Shown piece after piece: positions 25,017 to 32,929 of a stretch of DNA of 64,000 nucleotides (position 1 is its first letter; the number at the start of each line of letters is the position of its first letter). Under the pieces are notes generated by a model. It searched no databases. It was not told where the DNA came from and saw only the letters and a list, made by a program, of their open reading frames with translations. Made by a program: the position numbers and the translations under genes. Source of the stretch: Cyanobium sp. AMD-g (GTDB taxonomy: Bacteria > Cyanobacteriota > Cyanobacteriia > PCC-6307 > Cyanobiaceae); assembly GCF_024346395.1 (NCBI RefSeq), contig NZ_JAGQCW010000001.1:806001-870000 (forward strand), given 5' to 3'.

Positions 25017-26108
25017 ATGCCCAGCTCCAGGTTCCCCCTTGTTCGTTTCTGGCTTCCCGCCACCGGAGGCGCAGCCGCGGCTGCGGCGGCCTTTGTTGGC
25101 TTCGGCACAGGCACCCTGCCGGCCATTGGCCAGTCCCAGCCCAGCGCTCCTGCCATCGCCCAGGCCGGCACCACGATCGGCGTTTATTCCGGCCGGCATT
25201 ACAACACCGACAAGGAGCTGTATCGCCAGTTCACCGCCCGCACCGGCATCAAGGTGAACGTGCTTGAGGCCAAGGACGATGCCCTGCTGGAGCGCCTCAA
25301 GAGTGAGGGCAAGAACAGTCCCGCCGATGTGCTTGTGCTCGTCGACGCCGCCCGCCTCGACGCCGCCACCGACCAGGGCCTGTTCCGGCCCGTCCGTTCG
25401 GCCGCCCTGCAACGGGACGTGCCCGCCAACCTGCGCGACTCCCAAGGGCGCTGGTATGGCCTGACGCGGCGTGTGCGTGCCGTGGTGGTCAACCCCAAGC
25501 TGGTGAATCCCGCCACGATCCGCACCTATGCCGACCTGGCCAAGCCCGCCCTGAAAGGCAAGCTCTGCCTGCGGGAGCGCAAGAGTCCCTACAACCAGTC
25601 GCTGGTGGCCAGCCGCATGATCCTCAACGGGGATGCCGCCACCCGCACCTGGATCCGCGGCATGGTGGCCAATGTCAGCCAGCCCTTCTTCACCTCCGAC
25701 ACCCCCCTGGCCCGGGCCGTCGCCCGGGGAGAGTGCGGCGTGGGCGTGGTGAACTCCTACTACATCGCCCGCATGCTCTCCGGAGAAGCTGGCGCCCAGG
25801 ACAAGCAACTGGCCCAGCAATTGAAGGTGGTGTATCTCAACCCATCCCACGTCAACATCACCGGGGCAGGCGTCACCCGCCACGCCAGAAATCCACAGGC
25901 GGCGATCAAGCTGATCGAATTCCTGGCCTCCCCCACCGGCGGTCGCGGCTACGCCGAAGCCAACAACGAATACCCCCTCAAGGGCTTCGGGGATAATCCC
26001 ATCCTCAAGCGGTTCGGCACCTTCCGGGCCGATGGCGTCTCGGTGGAGCAGATCGGATCCAAGAGCAGAGCGGCGACCCAGATGATGGAATCGAACGGCT
26101 GGAAGTAG
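25017..26108 (+). CDS. futA: Fe(III) ABC transporter substrate-binding protein
   Basis: 363 residues from the ATG at 25017 (a TTG at 24999 in frame is the alternative). A hydrophobic Ala-rich leader (LVRFWLPATGGAAAAAAAFV) is the export signal. The mature part is a class of iron-binding protein: IGVYSGRHYNTDKELYRQFT, VLEAKDDALLERLKSEGKNS, ADVLVLVDAARLD, GLTRRVRAVVVNP, LCLRERKSPYNQSLVASRMI and VGVVNSYYIARMLSGEAG, whose YY pair holds iron-ligand tyrosines. It feeds the adjacent FutB permease 9 bp downstream. In cyanobacteria this is an iron-starvation gene under Fur. Confidence 0.93.
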   Translation: MPSSRFPLVRFWLPATGGAAAAAAAFVGFGTGTLPAIGQSQPSAPAIAQAGTTIGVYSGRHYNTDKELYRQFTARTGIKVNVLEAKDDALLERLKSEGKNSPADVLVLVDAARLDAATDQGLFRPVRSAALQRDVPANLRDSQGRWYGLTRRVRAVVVNPKLVNPATIRTYADLAKPALKGKLCLRERKSPYNQSLVASRMILNGDAATRTWIRGMVANVSQPFFTSDTPLARAVARGECGVGVVNSYYIARMLSGEAGAQDKQLAQQLKVVYLNPSHVNITGAGVTRHARNPQAAIKLIEFLASPTGGRGYAEANNEYPLKGFGDNPILKRFGTFRADGVSVEQIGSKSRAATQMMESNGWK

Positions 26109-26116
26109 GTCACAGG

Positions 26117-27679
26117 ATGGGGGTTTTGGCAACGGCCGAGCGGGCGACAGCCAACAGGAGCGGGCCGCCGCTGCGGCGTGCCCCCCTGGCGGCGGCGGTG
26201 CTCCTGGTCTGCGGACTGGCCCTGTTGCCGTTCCTGGTCCTGGCTGGCTTTGCCGTGCGGGATGCCGGCTCCAGCCAACTGTGGCTGGGGGCCGAAGGCC
26301 TCGAGCAGCTGACCAACACCCTGGTGCTGGTGCTGGCCGTCGGCCTGATCGGTGCCCTGTTCGGCACCGCCAACGGCTGGCTCACCGCTTGCTGCCAGTT
26401 CCCCGGTCGCCGCTGGCTGCGGCTGGCCCAGGTGCTGCCCCTGGCGGCCCCTGCCTTCGTACTGGCCGCCGTGCTGGTCGACCTGGGCAGCCGCTGGGGC
26501 TTTCGCGTGCACGGCATCGGCTGGGCCGTGCTGCTGCTCAGCCTCACCACCTACAGCTATGTGTTCCTGCTCTCCACCGAGAGCTTCTCCGGCAGTGGCC
26601 AGCGCCAGCTGGAGGCCTGCCGCAGCCTGGGCGTGGGCCCCTGGGGCAGCTTTCGGCGCGTCGCCCTGCCCCTGGCGCTGCCGTCGATCGGCGCCGGGGT
26701 CGCCCTCAGCGGCATGGAGGTGGTCAATGAACTCGGCGCGGTGGAACTGCTGGGCGTTCCCACCCTGTCGCGGGGCATCCTGCAACGCTGGCAAAGCGAA
26801 GGTGACCTGCAGGGGGCCGTGGCCCTGGCCCTGATCGCCCTGGTGCTGGTCAGCCTGCTGGTGGGCGCCGAACGCTGGATGCGCCACCGCAGCCGCCGCT
26901 GGAACATCGGCCAGGACGGCGTCGGCGCGTTGCAGTGGCCCCTGCGCGGCTGGCGCTGCCACCTGGCCCAGCTGCTCACCCTGCTGCCGCCCCTGGCCAG
27001 CCTGGGGCTGCCGCTCACCTGGCTGGTTCTGAGCCGTGACCATCTGCAGAGCGATCCGCTCGAGGATCTGCTGGCCCTCACCCTGCGCAGCCTTGGCCTG
27101 GCCCTGGCCGCCGCGCTGCTGACGGTGGCGGCGGCCCTGCTGCTGGCGATCAGTCGCCGCTGGCTCGCCCATCCCCTGCTGGGCCGGCTCACCTTCTTCG
27201 CCGGCATGGGCTACGCCGTGCCCGGAACCGTGCTGGCCCTGGCGCTGATGCTGATCGGCGGCCCCCTGCAGCTCAGCCCCCTGCTGCTGCTGCTCTGGGG
27301 CTACGGCGACCGCTTCCTGGCCGTCTCGAAACAGGGACTCGATGCCTCCTTCGAGCACATCCCCCCCAGCCTCGACGAGTGCGCCACCAGCCTCGGCTGC
27401 GGCTGGCTGGCGGTGCTGCGCCGGATTCACCTGCCGCTGCTGCGGGGGCCCCTGCTGGTCGGGGCGCTGCTGGTGTTCGTCGACGTGGTGAAGGAACTGC
27501 CGCTGACCTTTTCGCTGCGCCCCTTCGACTTCGACACCCTCTCGGTGCGGGTGTATCAGTACGCCAGCGACGAACGGGTGGGGGCGGCCCTGGTGCCGGC
27601 GCTGCTGATCCTGGCCCTGGGGCTGGCGGCCTCGGTGGCCCTGATGCCCAGCCTGGAGCGCCAGGGCAAGGGGGGCTGA
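26117..27679 (+). CDS. futB: Fe(III) ABC transporter permease
   Basis: 520 residues, a fused two-domain permease with about 12 spans. The first half has GIGWAVLLLSLTTYSYVFLL and the EAA-like loop EACRSLGVGPWGSFRRVALP; the second has DECATSLGCGWLAVLRRIHLP and VDVVKELPLTFSLRPFD, the classic iron-permease coupling motifs to the ATPase. It ends 24 bp before the convergent Cys-rich mini-gene. The ATPase FutC is not in this window. Directly follows futA in the same operon. Confidence 0.93.
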   Translation: MGVLATAERATANRSGPPLRRAPLAAAVLLVCGLALLPFLVLAGFAVRDAGSSQLWLGAEGLEQLTNTLVLVLAVGLIGALFGTANGWLTACCQFPGRRWLRLAQVLPLAAPAFVLAAVLVDLGSRWGFRVHGIGWAVLLLSLTTYSYVFLLSTESFSGSGQRQLEACRSLGVGPWGSFRRVALPLALPSIGAGVALSGMEVVNELGAVELLGVPTLSRGILQRWQSEGDLQGAVALALIALVLVSLLVGAERWMRHRSRRWNIGQDGVGALQWPLRGWRCHLAQLLTLLPPLASLGLPLTWLVLSRDHLQSDPLEDLLALTLRSLGLALAAALLTVAAALLLAISRRWLAHPLLGRLTFFAGMGYAVPGTVLALALMLIGGPLQLSPLLLLLWGYGDRFLAVSKQGLDASFEHIPPSLDECATSLGCGWLAVLRRIHLPLLRGPLLVGALLVFVDVVKELPLTFSLRPFDFDTLSVRVYQYASDERVGAALVPALLILALGLAASVALMPSLERQGKGG

Positions 27680-27702
27680 AGCTGCGCCAGCGGACGTGGG
27701 CC

Positions 27703-27846
27703 TCAGTCGCGGCCGCAGCAGCATTTGCCGCCTTTCCACTTGGAGCATTTCTTCTGGCGGCAGCCCTTCTTCTTGGCCTGGGCCTGGGGACCGCGGACGC
27801 TGATCGTGGCGGGGCTGTCGGGGAGGCTGCCGAGGGAGGGGGCCAT
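27703..27846 (-). CDS. Tiny Cys- and Lys-rich protein
   Basis: 47 residues, read on the minus strand: MAPSLGSLPDSPATISVRGP, then QAQAKKKGCRQKKCSKWKGG and KCCCGRD. The last 21 residues hold five cysteines (C-x4-C-x8-CCC) among eight lysines, which suggests a metal- or nucleic-acid-binding peptide. No named family comes to mind. It sits between futB and the Crp-type regulator in the iron block, downstream of the A7/G10 homopolymer tract. An ATG start and clean stop support it, but the size leaves doubt. Confidence 0.65.
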   Translation of the reverse strand: MAPSLGSLPDSPATISVRGPQAQAKKKGCRQKKCSKWKGGKCCCGRD

Positions 27847-27875
27847 GGGAGGGGCGACGAAGAACGGGCGGGGAG

Positions 27876-27892
27876 AAAAAAAGGGGGGGGGG
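27876..27892. repeat. Homopolymer junction A7G10
   Basis: AAAAAAA (27876-27882) then ten G (27883-27892), three bases past the stop of the Crp-type gene. On the minus strand it is C10 followed by T7, which could act as a weak terminator but lacks a clear hairpin. Such tracts slip easily, so length may vary between cells or be a sequencing artefact. Confidence 0.6.
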
Positions 27893-27894
27893 CT

Positions 27895-28488
27895 TCAGGC
27901 GGCCAGGGGAGCGCCATCGACCAGGGCCGGCGCCAGGCGCAGGCCGGTTTCACCACTGGGGACCTGCAGCAGTTCGGCGGCCCGGATGCGGGAGATCAGC
28001 CGGGTGGTGGTGACCCGGGTGGTGCCGATCAGCTCACCGATGCGCTCGTGGGTGAGGCGGAAGGGCAGGTCGCACCAGGGCCCGCAGCGGCGCCCCAGGC
28101 GGCGCACCAGCAGCGAGAGCAGGGCATGCAGCCGCTGCTCGGCGCTGCCGAGGTGGCGGATGCGCAGCAACTGCAGGGTCCACTCGTTGACCGGATCAAA
28201 GCCGTGGCCCTCGAGCGGTTCGGCATCACTGCGGAAACACAGGGGGGTGAGGGCCTCGACGCAGACACCTTCACTGCAGAGCCGGTCGGTGCGCAGCTGA
28301 TCACCGGACTGGAGGAAGGCCAGGGTCATGCCCTCGGTCTCCTCGCAGGGGCAGTAGACGCGGGCGATGCCATCGAGGACTTCGAGGCAGGACCCACCGG
28401 GCCTGGGGGTGGGATCGAGCAGCACCGTCTGGCCGGCCGGCATGCGCACGGCGCTGACGGGGTCGTCGGGAAGGAAGCGATAGCGCAT
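27895..28488 (-). CDS. Crp/Fnr-family transcriptional regulator
   Basis: 197 residues. The N-terminal cupin-like sensor is short and divergent (MRYRFLPDDPVSAVRMPAGQ, LEVLDGIARVYCPCEETEGM, FLQSGDQLRTDRL) and does not show the cAMP-binding residues of Crp. The C-terminal helix-turn-helix domain is clear: LTHERIGELIGTTRVTTTRL and ISRIRAAELLQVPSGETGL. A CPCEETEG and further cysteines might sense redox or metal. It lies between futB and fur, so iron or redox control is likely. A dyad TTGCGA-N5-TCGCAA lies 19 bp upstream of its start. Confidence 0.88.
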   Translation of the reverse strand: MRYRFLPDDPVSAVRMPAGQTVLLDPTPRPGGSCLEVLDGIARVYCPCEETEGMTLAFLQSGDQLRTDRLCSEGVCVEALTPLCFRSDAEPLEGHGFDPVNEWTLQLLRIRHLGSAEQRLHALLSLLVRRLGRRCGPWCDLPFRLTHERIGELIGTTRVTTTRLISRIRAAELLQVPSGETGLRLAPALVDGAPLAA

Positions 28489-28506
28489 CGAGGAGGAGCG
28501 CCCTTA

Positions 28507-28523
28507 TTGCGAACTGCTCGCAA
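28507..28523. promoter_or_regulatory. Inverted repeat TTGCGA-N5-TCGCAA upstream of the Crp-type gene
   Basis: Six-base perfect arms, 17 bp overall, centred about 26 bp upstream of the Crp-type start. The same half-site recurs as TTGCGA at 28576-28581 and as TCGCAA at 29280-29285 just upstream of fur. This spacing fits a dimeric regulator. A Fur-box-like half (GCTATTGAGAATCGC on the minus strand) covers 28552-28566. Which protein binds is inference. The rest of 28489-28691 is A+T-richer leader with no gene seen. Confidence 0.55.
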
Positions 28524-28691
28524 CCTAGACGCCTCAGGGCCCCTTTTGCAAGCGATTCTCAATAGCAGCTGGAGATTGCGAAGCGGCGGTCACGCGGGGC
28601 GGTCGCTTTCGCGGCCTGGCGCCGTGCCATCGGGGACCGCTCCCGCGCCGATCGCCCCCAGCCTGGGCTGATTCCTCCGCTTAAGAGCCCC

Positions 28692-28844
28692 ATGCTCCGC
28701 ATCCGTGGCGACCGGTCCAGCCTGTTGGCGGCCCTGGCGGCCCACTGGGCCGATCAGCAGCTGCAACTGCCGGCGCTCAGCTCCGGCAGCCCCCTCAACC
28801 CTGCCCCTCAGCCGCGCAGGTCGGACAGAGGGCCCGCACGTTGA
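28692..28844 (+). CDS. Possible 50-residue ORF between Crp-type and fur genes
   Basis: ATG at 28692, reading MLRIRGDRSSLLAALAAHWA then DQQLQLPALSSGSPLNPAPQ and a basic end. The first 30 residues look like a helix with a plausible protein character, but the last 17 codons overlap the 3' end of fur on the other strand and there is no Shine-Dalgarno. It may be a truncated gene or chance. Confidence 0.28.
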   Translation: MLRIRGDRSSLLAALAAHWADQQLQLPALSSGSPLNPAPQPRRSDRGPAR

Positions 28845-29265
28845 GCACACACTCCAGCAACCGGAAGCCGAAGGCCCCAGCCGCCGCTTCGCCGGCGGCC
28901 AGCACGGGGCCGCTCTCGAACTCCTCGGTGCGGCCGCAACGGACACAGAGCAGGTGGTGATGGTCGCGGTGGGCGTCGCCGGCCAACTCGAAACGGCGCC
29001 CCCCCTCCGGCAGCTCGAGTTCCTGCAGCAACCCCATCGAGCTCAGCAGCCGCAGGGTGCGGTAGACGGTGGCCAGGGACACCCGCTCCTGGCTGCGCAC
29101 CAGGCGCAGGTGCACTTCCTCCGCGCTGAGGTGGCTGCCCTCACCGATCCGCTCGAACAGATCCAGCACCCGCTGGCGCTGGGGCGTGAGCCTCTGGCCC
29201 CGATCGTTGAGGGTGGTGCGCAGGCTGCTGGGCTGGGCCAGACCGGTGGGGGGAGTGTTCACCAC
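28795..29265 (-). CDS. fur: Ferric uptake regulator
   Basis: 156 residues. DNA-binding domain: LRTTLNDRGQRLTPQRQRVL, then LSAEEVHLRLVRSQERVSLA and TVYRTLRLLSSMGLLQELEL. Metal/dimer domain: LAGDAHRDHHHLLCVRCGRT with the HHH cluster and CxxC, EFESGP, and a terminal ALCPTC. The general Fur plan with both CxxC pairs; assigned Fur rather than Zur or PerR because it stands beside the futA/futB block and the longer N-terminus fits cyanobacterial FurA. Likely binds its own upstream region, where TCGCAA and CTATTGAGAAG (about 29290-29305) are found. Confidence 0.88.
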   Translation of the reverse strand: MVNTPPTGLAQPSSLRTTLNDRGQRLTPQRQRVLDLFERIGEGSHLSAEEVHLRLVRSQERVSLATVYRTLRLLSSMGLLQELELPEGGRRFELAGDAHRDHHHLLCVRCGRTEEFESGPVLAAGEAAAGAFGFRLLECVLNVRALCPTCAAEGQG

Positions 29266-29294
29266 GCGATCCCAGATATTCGCAACACTAGAAC

Positions 29295-30329
29295 CTATTG
29301 AGAAGGGCTGCCTGATGGCGGTGTCGCCGCCGCCAGTCGCCGGTCGAGGGCCACCAGGGCGGCCGCCAGCAGATCGGTGAGCGTCACGATCAGGCGGTAG
29401 CTGAGGGCCACCGCCAGCAGGGGTGCCTCCGGCAGGGTGAGCCCCATGCGCAGCAGCAGCACCGCCTCGAACACCCCCAGCCCCCCGGGGGCTCCTGGCA
29501 CCACCAGGCCGGCGGTCCAGGCCAGGGCGAACCCCGCCAGCCAGACGGGGGCATCACTCCCCAGGGGCAGATCAAAGGCCTGGATGCAGCAGCAGAACGC
29601 AGCGAAACGCAACAGCACGAAGGCCAGTTCCGCCAGCAGCGGCTGCCAGGGATAGCCCCGCAGCCCGATGGAGCGCACCAGGCCCGCCCCTTGCGCCAGC
29701 TCCTGCTGGAGCTCCTCCTCCAGGCCCAGGTCGCGGGCCCGACGCCGCTCGAGCCGCGCCAGCAGGGGATCCAGCCAGCGGGGCAGCAGCAGGGCAAGGG
29801 GCAGCAGGCACACCAGGCCCAGCCCGCCCTGCCAGCCGCCCAGGGGCACCAGGGCCAGGGCCGCCACCGCCGCCAGCAGGGGGTCGAGCAGCACCGCCAC
29901 CAGGGCCATGCTGGTGCCCACGGGGGCCGCCAGGGGCGCGCCTTCGCTGCGCAGCCGCTGCACCCGGGAGGCCAGGTGCCAGATGCCCCCCGGCAGGAAT
30001 TTGCGCAGGTTGGTGGCCACGTGCAGTTCCACCACCGCAGCCCAGACAGGCCGCAGGCCCAGCCACTGCAGCACCACGCCCCAGGCGACGCCATTGATCA
30101 GCAGGCTGAGCAGGCTCACGCCGACGCCCAGGAGCAGCCACAGCCAACCCTGGCCATCGAGGCGCAGCTGCACCAGCTGGCGGCCGTGGCTGAGCAGGGC
30201 CGCCATGACGAAACCGAGGCTGCCCAGGGTGATCCAGGGGCGCAGACCGCCCGGCAGGACGAGCCACTTCGGTGGCGACGGCAATCGGCGCCGCAGGTTC
30301 TCGAGGCTGGGAGGGGACCAGGGGCTCAT
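29295..30329 (-). CDS. Lysylphosphatidylglycerol-synthase-type (UPF0104/AglD-like) membrane protein
   Basis: 344 residues with about eight membrane spans, e.g. WITLGSLGFVMAALLSHGRQ, WLWLLLGVGVSLLSLLINGV, LLAAVAALALVPLGGWQGGL and LAWTAGLVVPGAPGGLGVFE. The conserved NLRKFLPGGIWHLASRVQRL and VPGAPGGLGVFEAVLLLRMG are the signatures of the LPG_synthase_TM family, flippase-like proteins for lipids or glycolipids. No synthetase domain is attached. Last gene of a four-gene overlapping minus-strand operon with larC and the M41-like gene. Confidence 0.86.
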   Translation of the reverse strand: MSPWSPPSLENLRRRLPSPPKWLVLPGGLRPWITLGSLGFVMAALLSHGRQLVQLRLDGQGWLWLLLGVGVSLLSLLINGVAWGVVLQWLGLRPVWAAVVELHVATNLRKFLPGGIWHLASRVQRLRSEGAPLAAPVGTSMALVAVLLDPLLAAVAALALVPLGGWQGGLGLVCLLPLALLLPRWLDPLLARLERRRARDLGLEEELQQELAQGAGLVRSIGLRGYPWQPLLAELAFVLLRFAAFCCCIQAFDLPLGSDAPVWLAGFALAWTAGLVVPGAPGGLGVFEAVLLLRMGLTLPEAPLLAVALSYRLIVTLTDLLAAALVALDRRLAAATPPSGSPSQ

Positions 30330-31540
30330 GGGGTTTCAGCCTCTGCGGCCAGGGCGCGGCGGACCTCGTCGCGCACCTCTTCGATGGAGCGACCCAGGCG
30401 TCCGGCCAGCTCCACCAGGTCGGCGTGTTCCGCCTTGGCCCGCCGGCGACCGTCGGGCAGGGTGGCCCACTTGATCCGCACCGGACCGAGGGCGGTGGCC
30501 ACGGTGGCACGGCTCCTGGGCAGGATCCAGCGGTTCTGCAACTGCTCCCGCACTCCCAGCGTCGTGCCGTGGCGCCACCAGACCTGGCGCAGCACCGGCC
30601 CCAGCTCCGGGGGCATCAGGGCGGTGAGCAGGGTGCCGGTGCGGCCCTTCTTCATCGCCACCGGCTGGCTGAACACGTCCAGGGCCCCGCCATTGCGCAG
30701 GGCGTCCGCCAGGTAGGCCAGGTCCTCGGCGCTGGCGTCGTCGATCTGGGCCTGCTGCTGCAACAGGACTTCGTTCACTTCGTTGGCTTCACTGGCGCCA
30801 TCGTCCCCCAGGGGGCGGGCCAGGGTGAGGCGCAGCAGGTTGGCCCGATCCAGCTGGCGCGTGCCCAGCCCCACCCCCACCCGCAGCGGCACGGCCCCGG
30901 GGAAGGGGCCGAAACGGTCGGCCCAGCAGGCCATCAGGGCCAATCCGGTGGGGGTGGTGAGTTCTCCCGGGGGAAACCCCTCGCTGGAGGCCAGCGGCAG
31001 GCCCCGCGCGCGGGCGATCTCCAGCACTGCCGGGGCCGGCAGCGGCAACGCCCCGTGGGCGGTGGTCACGCTGCCGTGGCCCGCGGGCGGCACCGAGCAG
31101 ACCAGCTGGTCGACACCCAGGTGCAGCAGGCCGGCACAGACACCCACGATGTCCACCAGGGCATCGATCGCCCCCACTTCATGGAAGACGACGGCCTCGG
31201 CGGAGTGGCCGTGGACCGTCGCCTCCGCCTCCGCCAGCAGGCCGAACACGGCCAGCACCTTCTCCCGCAACGCCGGCGCCAGGGGAGCCGCCTGGATCTG
31301 CTGGCGCAACGCCCCCCAGGGGCGATGCTGCGCCTGTGCCTCCAGGGCCTCCACATCCAGATGCAGCCCCCGCAGCCCACCGCTGCGCCGCTCCTCAATC
31401 CGCAGCCGGTAGCGCCCCTCCAGCCCAAGGGCGGCGAGCGGCGCTTCGATGGTGGCCTCGGGGAGGCCGAGATCCAGCAGCGCCGCCAGCAGCATGTTGC
31501 CGGCCAGGCCGGTGGGGCAATCCAGCAGGGCCAGGGTCAT
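30326..31540 (-). CDS. larC: Nickel-pincer cofactor biosynthesis protein LarC
   Basis: 404 residues in one frame. N-terminal LDCPTGLAGNMLLAALLDLG (SGxxGDM variant with Asn), GLRGLHLDVEALE, VFHEVGAIDALVDIVGVCAG, CSVPPAGHGSVTTAHGALPL and GELTTPTGLALMACWAD are LarC hallmarks. The C-terminal domain follows (LRNGGALDVFSQPVAMKKGR and TLGVREQLQNRWILPR). LarC installs nickel into the pincer cofactor for lactate-racemase-type enzymes. No larA, larB or larE is in the window. No programmed frameshift is needed here, unlike in Lactobacillus larC. 4-bp overlaps join it to both neighbours. Confidence 0.9.
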   Translation of the reverse strand: MTLALLDCPTGLAGNMLLAALLDLGLPEATIEAPLAALGLEGRYRLRIEERRSGGLRGLHLDVEALEAQAQHRPWGALRQQIQAAPLAPALREKVLAVFGLLAEAEATVHGHSAEAVVFHEVGAIDALVDIVGVCAGLLHLGVDQLVCSVPPAGHGSVTTAHGALPLPAPAVLEIARARGLPLASSEGFPPGELTTPTGLALMACWADRFGPFPGAVPLRVGVGLGTRQLDRANLLRLTLARPLGDDGASEANEVNEVLLQQQAQIDDASAEDLAYLADALRNGGALDVFSQPVAMKKGRTGTLLTALMPPELGPVLRQVWWRHGTTLGVREQLQNRWILPRSRATVATALGPVRIKWATLPDGRRRAKAEHADLVELAGRLGRSIEEVRDEVRRALAAEAETP

Positions 31541-32178
31541 GGGGGCGGCCGCCGGCCGAAACGGGGGGCCGCCTGCAGCAGCCGTTCGGCCTCGGCCTCG
31601 ATCTCGACGCGGCGGTCCCGCAGGGCCTGCTCCACCTCCCGGCGCGCCCTGCGCTGTTCCATGCGGGCCGTCGCGACATCGAAGCCCGACAGGCCCCAGA
31701 GGCGGCCCAGCAGGGCCCGGTCGTCATCGCCGCCGACGCTGCCGCCGTAGATCAGCGACTCGGCCACCATGCCCGCCTGCAGCACCCTGCTCCAGCGCCG
31801 CAGGTCCTCGGCGGAGAGCTTCACGCTCTCAGGCAGGGCGAACTCGGTGCAGCCGCCGCTGTCGACCCCGGCCCGCAGGCAGGCCAGGCTGCCCACCAGC
31901 ACCCGCTGCACCACCAGACCATCGCTGGTTGCAGCCAGAGCGTGGCCGGCTTCATGGATGGCGATGCGACGCAGGCGCTCTTGGCCTCCGGGCAGGGCTT
32001 CGGCCAGCAGATGGCCGCCGCGTCCGCCAAAGCGGGCCGCATCCAGGGTGAGGGAACCCAGGCCCAGGGCCACGAACACGGTGAGCCACCAGGGGGACAG
32101 GCCGACCAGTGGGCCCGCCACGGCGCCAAGGCTGACCAGCAGCACCACGACCCCGGCCGTGAGGGCACCGCTGGTCAT
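31537..32178 (-). CDS. M41-like zinc peptidase domain protein lacking the AAA ATPase
   Basis: 213 residues. Two N-terminal spans (GALTAGVVVLLVSLGAVAGP, WLTVFVALGLGSLTLDAARF) are followed by the peptidase: AIHEAGHALAATSDGLVVQR with the HEAGH zinc site (about 75-79), then AGMVAESLIYGGSVGGDDDR, matching the FtsH third-ligand segment, and helical C-terminus. FtsH has about 600 residues with an AAA module; none is present here. Cyanobacteria have such AAA-less homologues, possibly active on membrane proteins alone or pseudo-subunits. Between larC and a hypothetical gene, all same strand. Confidence 0.83.
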   Translation of the reverse strand: MTSGALTAGVVVLLVSLGAVAGPLVGLSPWWLTVFVALGLGSLTLDAARFGGRGGHLLAEALPGGQERLRRIAIHEAGHALAATSDGLVVQRVLVGSLACLRAGVDSGGCTEFALPESVKLSAEDLRRWSRVLQAGMVAESLIYGGSVGGDDDRALLGRLWGLSGFDVATARMEQRRARREVEQALRDRRVEIEAEAERLLQAAPRFGRRPPP

Positions 32179-32179
32179 C

Positions 32180-32860
32180 TCAACGGCCCTGGCGGGTCAC
32201 GGCGCGGCCGTGGCCCTTGGGCTTGGCCGGGCCGCCCTTGTCACCGCCGGGCTTGCGGGCCCGGCCGCCGCGGTTGCCCCGCTCCGCCACCGGGCCAATG
32301 ACCTCGAAGCGCTCGACGGCGAGCTGCTGACCCTGGCGGCGCAGGTCGAGGGAGACGAAGTGGCGCAGGTGCTCCAGGGGAATATCGCCGCGCAGCTGGA
32401 GCTTGAACGGCACCGGACGGTTGCCGTCGGGGCGGGGCTGCTGCCGCACCTTGATGACGAGATCACCGGTTTCGGGGCGGGTGAAGATCAGTTCGCCGCG
32501 GATCGAGAAATAGTCGTCGCCTTCGGGGAGCTGGTCCGCATCGGGGACAGCGGGGGCGTCCTCCGTGGGAGGGGTCAGGGTGCTGGGTTCCCAGACGCCC
32601 ACCATCTGCAGGTGGAGCTGGTTCTCCTCCCGGGAGCGGGGGTAGACGACCCACAGATGCGGTGTCGCCAGATCGAGATGGCGACGCATCAGCGTGAGCA
32701 GGCGCCCGAGCACCACGGCCTCGATCTCGGTGCCGTCGGCCGTGCGGATCAGACCGCGGGTGAGCTGGTCGGGATCGGCAGGCACATAGCAACCGCGCAC
32801 CACTCCAATGGCCCGGTACTGCGTCGGCTCGGTGACCGGGGAAATGGGATGCTGGCGCAT
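32180..32860 (-). CDS. Conserved cyanobacterial protein, uncharacterised
   Basis: 226 residues, soluble, mostly beta: YRAIGVVRGCYVPADPDQLT, GLIRTADGTEIEAVVLGRLL, LWVVYPRSREENQLHLQMVG, DYFSIRGELIFTRPETGDLV and FKLQLRGDIPLEHLRHFVSL, then a basic low-complexity tail (GGRARKPGGDKGGPAKPKG). The layout suggests an OB-like beta barrel with an RNA- or nucleic-acid-binding tail. It leads the operon with the M41-like, larC and LPG-type genes, next gene 1 bp away. Function unknown. Confidence 0.75.
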   Translation of the reverse strand: MRQHPISPVTEPTQYRAIGVVRGCYVPADPDQLTRGLIRTADGTEIEAVVLGRLLTLMRRHLDLATPHLWVVYPRSREENQLHLQMVGVWEPSTLTPPTEDAPAVPDADQLPEGDDYFSIRGELIFTRPETGDLVIKVRQQPRPDGNRPVPFKLQLRGDIPLEHLRHFVSLDLRRQGQQLAVERFEVIGPVAERGNRGGRARKPGGDKGGPAKPKGHGRAVTRQGR

Positions 32861-32929
32861 GGTGAAAGGAAAAACCCCGTGGCGGTGCCTGGAATGGCCC
32901 GGGTCAATGTAAGCAGCAGCGGAAGCGCG

